From: an uncultured Oscillospiraceae bacterium | GTDB taxonomy: Bacteria > Bacillota > Clostridia > UBA1212 > UBA1255 | NCBI GenBank assembly: GCA_902462635.1 | Contig: CABQCN010000078.1 | Location: 1-6,820, forward strand | DNA: 6,820 nucleotides | Reading direction: 5' to 3' | Shown: positions 4,627-6,820 of the stretch, piece after piece | How the letters are laid out: each line of letters begins with the position of its first letter | How positions within the stretch are numbered: the stretch's first letter is position 1 | The notes under the pieces: generated by a model | The model's input: the letters and a program-made list of their open reading frames with translations, nothing else | What the model was told of the DNA's origin: nothing | Database searches by the model: none | Program-made: the position numbers and the translations under genes

Positions 4627-6629
4627 GCAGCGAACCGAAAAAATTTTCCGGAGGACCCGGCGGTCCGAGAGGCGGGCATGGTTTCCGGAAACCCAAAAAT
4701 ACCAGGAAAACGCTTGTCCGTATGTTTTCCTATCTGGCCGGAAACGCGCCGCTCCTGACCGTTGCGTTTATTATGATCATTTTGAGCGCGCTCGCGGGCG
4801 TAGCGGCGTCTTATCAGTTGAAACCGCTGATCAACAATCTGACCAACAACTTGAAGGCGTATATCGACAGCGGCCTTGGCAGCGCTGCCGCGCGTGATCT
4901 GGTGCTGACGGATTTGGGTAAAAATCTTGCTGTGATGGGGACGATTTATCTTGTAGGCGCGGTCGGTACATATCTTTCGAGTCGCGTTATGGTTTCAGTC
5001 GCCCAGAAAACGGCCAATAAGATGCGCAAAGAATTATTCGAACATTTGCAGGACCTGCCGGTCAGCTATTTCGACAAACATCCGCACGGAGCAGTCATGA
5101 GCCGTTTTACCAACGATATGGATAATGTGGCGATGGCTCTGGAACAAAGCTTGTCGCAGACGATCACCTCGTTGATTTCCGTCGTGGGGACTTTCGTGAT
5201 GATGCTGGTGCTGAGTCCCTTCCTGACGATCTTCGTGGTACTGATCTTATTTGTCATGCTGTTTATCATCAAAAAAATCGGCGGCAAAAGCGCTACGTAT
5301 TTCCGGGGACAGCAGGCGGCGCTGGGCGAATTAGACGGCTACATCGAGGAAATGATGCAGGGACAGAAAGTCGTCAAAGTATTCAATCATGAAAACGCGG
5401 CGAATGACGATTTTATCAAAAAGAACAACCGGCTGAAAGAAGCGGCGGTAAACGCGCAGACGTTTGCAAACATCATCATGCCTGTAATGGGGAACCTTTC
5501 TTACCTGCATTATGCGCTGACTGCCACGATCGGCGCCGTCATGATCGTGAATCCGATGGGATGGGGGATCTTTGCCGCCACGACGATCGGGGATGTCGCT
5601 GCGTTTCTCCAGTATACACGGCAGTTCTCGCAGCCGATCACACAGATTTCGAATCAGATGAACATGCTGCTTTCGGCTCTGGCGGGCGCGGAGCGGATCT
5701 TTGAAGTCCTCGACGAGACGGTCGAGGCAGACGATGGCAGGACGGTTCTCGTACTTGCGGAAAAATCGGCGGATGGCGTTCTGACGGAGGTGCCGGGCGA
5801 CCCGTTCGAAGATTTTGCGGCTACTTTTGAAAATGACAGCGGCAGGTTCCTGGCATGGAAGGTGCCGGAGGAAACTGGGAGCCGGCTTGTGGAATTGCAC
5901 GGAGACGTGCGTTTTACCGATGTCGTATTTTCTTATGTGCCGGGGCATGTGGTACTTGACAATGTTACGCTGTATGCAAAACCGGGACAGAAAATCGCGT
6001 TTGTCGGTTCCACGGGCGCCGGTAAGACGACGATAACGAATTTGATCAACCGATTCTATGAAATTCAGGAGGGTACGATCACATACGATGGAATCGACGT
6101 GCGGAACATCAGAAAAGACGACCTGCGCCGCACGCTGGGCATCGTTTTACAGGACGTCCATCTGTTCCGCGGCACGATCCGCGACAATATCCGTTACGGA
6201 AAGCTGAACGCGAGCGATGAGGAAGTGGTGCGTGCGGCAAAGATTGCCAATGCGCATTCCTTTATCAAACGTCTTCCTGACGGATACGACACGGTGCTTT
6301 CCGCGGATGGCACGAATCTTTCCCAGGGACAGCGCCAGCTGCTTTCGATCGCGCGTGCGGCCGTTGCGGATCCGCCGGTGATCATTCTCGACGAAGCGAC
6401 TTCTTCTATCGATACGCGGACGGAGCATCTGATCGAAGACGGAATGGATAAACTAATGCTGGGACGTACGACGTTTGTGATCGCCCACCGCCTTTCTACG
6501 GTACGCAATTCGAATGCTATTATGGTACTCGAATTCGGCAAGATCATCGAACGCGGAGACCATGACGACTTGCTTTCGCAGAAAGGGCGGTATTACAGCT
6601 TGTATACCGGGAAGGCGGAATTGACATAA
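4623..6629 (+). CDS. ABC exporter half-transporter, catalytic-site subunit (TM288/BmrD/LmrD-like)
   Basis: Partner of the preceding half-transporter, 668 residues. A Gly/Pro-rich basic N-terminus (residues 9-25, SGGPGGPRGGHGFRKPK) precedes six membrane helices (about 42-66, 101-125, 178-200, 201-218, 281-309 and 320-350). A long linker (about 367-425), rich in Asp and Glu, separates them from the ATPase, which starts near HGDVRFTDVVFSY. The ATPase keeps Walker A GSTGAGKTT (462-470), Gln510, Walker B VIILDE (586-591) with catalytic Glu591, and His622. Its signature is LSQGQ (566-570), with Gln for the first Gly. This is the exact complement of the partner's defects, so the competent site uses this Walker A/B with the partner's LSGGQ. 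AAGGAG at 4607-4612 lies ten bases before the ATG, and the ATGA overlap indicates coupled translation and balanced subunits. It ends in tandem TAA TAA. The N-terminal Gly-rich tail and the linker occur in clostridial relatives as I remember them. Confidence 0.93.
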   Translation: MSSEPKKFSGGPGGPRGGHGFRKPKNTRKTLVRMFSYLAGNAPLLTVAFIMIILSALAGVAASYQLKPLINNLTNNLKAYIDSGLGSAAARDLVLTDLGKNLAVMGTIYLVGAVGTYLSSRVMVSVAQKTANKMRKELFEHLQDLPVSYFDKHPHGAVMSRFTNDMDNVAMALEQSLSQTITSLISVVGTFVMMLVLSPFLTIFVVLILFVMLFIIKKIGGKSATYFRGQQAALGELDGYIEEMMQGQKVVKVFNHENAANDDFIKKNNRLKEAAVNAQTFANIIMPVMGNLSYLHYALTATIGAVMIVNPMGWGIFAATTIGDVAAFLQYTRQFSQPITQISNQMNMLLSALAGAERIFEVLDETVEADDGRTVLVLAEKSADGVLTEVPGDPFEDFAATFENDSGRFLAWKVPEETGSRLVELHGDVRFTDVVFSYVPGHVVLDNVTLYAKPGQKIAFVGSTGAGKTTITNLINRFYEIQEGTITYDGIDVRNIRKDDLRRTLGIVLQDVHLFRGTIRDNIRYGKLNASDEEVVRAAKIANAHSFIKRLPDGYDTVLSADGTNLSQGQRQLLSIARAAVADPPVIILDEATSSIDTRTEHLIEDGMDKLMLGRTTFVIAHRLSTVRNSNAIMVLEFGKIIERGDHDDLLSQKGRYYSLYTGKAELT

Positions 6630-6632
6630 TAA

Positions 6633-6820
6633 ACTGCTTCGGCGTCCGCGGTTTCCGCGCCGGAATGGGATTTTGAAAGCGATGTAAAGTCAGCCGTGTA
6701 CGCCGGACCCCGTTGCCGGCGAATGCGGCTGGTCTTGCGTGCCGGACAATCGGATAAACAAATCCATTGATCCGTTAAGACGCGAAGCTTATGATACGGG
6801 ATAAGATCTTGACATGGATC
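6633..6820. other. Non-coding or unassigned region after the transporter operon
   Basis: No convincing gene is seen. The stretch holds a short GC-rich hairpin, CGCGG-TTT-CCGCG (6647-6659), without a following T-run; a longer imperfect hairpin at 6691-6731; and a TTGACA hexamer at 6809-6814 that could be the -35 of a gene beyond the window. No clear intrinsic terminator for the transporter operon is visible. The minus strand is open from the right edge to 6593, but the translation is not recognisable. Confidence 0.5.
6691..6731 (+). other. Long GC-rich imperfect hairpin downstream of the ABC operon
   Basis: An outer six-base stem, CAGCCG (6691-6696) with CGGCTG (6726-6731), encloses a symmetric four-by-four internal loop and an inner six-base stem, CGCCGG (6701-6706) with CCGGCG (6716-6721), closed by a nine-base loop. 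Possible roles are 3'-end protection of the transcript, an inefficient or factor-dependent terminator, or part of a structured leader for the next gene. No T-run follows, so it is not called an intrinsic terminator. No known riboswitch class was recognised. Confidence 0.5.

Noticed and set aside
6647..6659. CGCGG-TTT-CCGCG hairpin as the operon terminator
   Set aside because: The stem is only five pairs and no T-run follows; the nearest Ts (TTTT at 6671-6674) are 11 bases away.
6675..6731. Riboswitch resembling the cyclic-di-GMP-I or cobalamin classes
   Set aside because: A few short strings (GAAAG, AAAG before a stem) recall these classes, but the required conserved blocks and three-way junction are not present.
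6633..6770. In-frame extension of the second ABC protein beyond its stop
   Set aside because: The frame stays open after the tandem TAA TAA for about 45 codons, but two consecutive stops and an unrecognisable, low-complexity translation argue against readthrough.
6791..6820. Start of a new plus-strand gene at ATG 6791
   Set aside because: Only ten open codons are visible, there is no convincing ribosome site, and the overlapping TTGACA suggests a promoter instead. It cannot be judged without sequence to the right.
1..6820. Insertion sequences, CRISPR arrays, tRNA or rRNA genes, attachment sites
   Set aside because: I looked for repeats, transposase motifs and tRNA-like cloverleaf segments and found none I could support.

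Overview
The window reads as chromosomal DNA of an endospore-forming Bacillota, probably a clostridial or related anaerobe of moderate to fairly high GC. The main reason is an adjacent pair of genes for the two subunits of dipicolinate synthase, an enzyme made only in the mother cell of a sporulating cell. They are preceded by a near-textbook sigma-K promoter. The ABC transporter halves resemble heterodimeric exporters common in Firmicutes. Species cannot be named from this sequence.

Layout. (1) 3-602, plus strand: the 3' part of a class I glutamine amidotransferase-like hydrolase (peptidase C26, gamma-glutamyl-GABA hydrolase family), cut by the left edge. (2) 580-626: an intrinsic terminator for minus-strand transcripts, overlapping the end of that gene. 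(3) 655-2139, minus strand: dpaA then dpaB (spoVFA/spoVFB), a two-gene sporulation operon. (4) 2140-2344: a divergent regulatory region, with a sigma-K promoter facing left and a strong sigma-A promoter facing right. A perfect 24-bp palindrome lies just downstream of the right-facing -10, and a second, degenerate copy of its core lies over the -35. (5) 2345-6629, plus strand: a tightly coupled operon of a MarR-family regulator and two ABC exporter half-transporters, with an ATGA overlap at each junction. (6) 6630-6820: no convincing gene; one long GC-rich imperfect hairpin.

How the genes work together. DpaA and DpaB oxidise the dihydrodipicolinate-level lysine-pathway intermediate to dipicolinic acid for spore core loading. 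The MarR protein very probably represses its own operon through the palindrome and is relieved by a small ligand, raising production of the heterodimeric exporter. The two halves show complementary degeneracy typical of TM287/288, BmrCD and LmrCD. The first half has Asp for the catalytic Glu, Gln for the H-loop His and an unusual Ala in the Walker A P-loop, but a canonical LSGGQ. The second half has intact Walker A, Walker B and H-loop but a degenerate LSQGQ signature. One composite ATP site should therefore hydrolyse and the other mainly bind. The exported substrate cannot be read from the sequence.

Nothing here is clearly a new system. The points most worth a second look are the Gly-to-Ala P-loop change, the paired operators 52 bp apart, and the 13-bp palindrome covering the -35 of the sporulation promoter.
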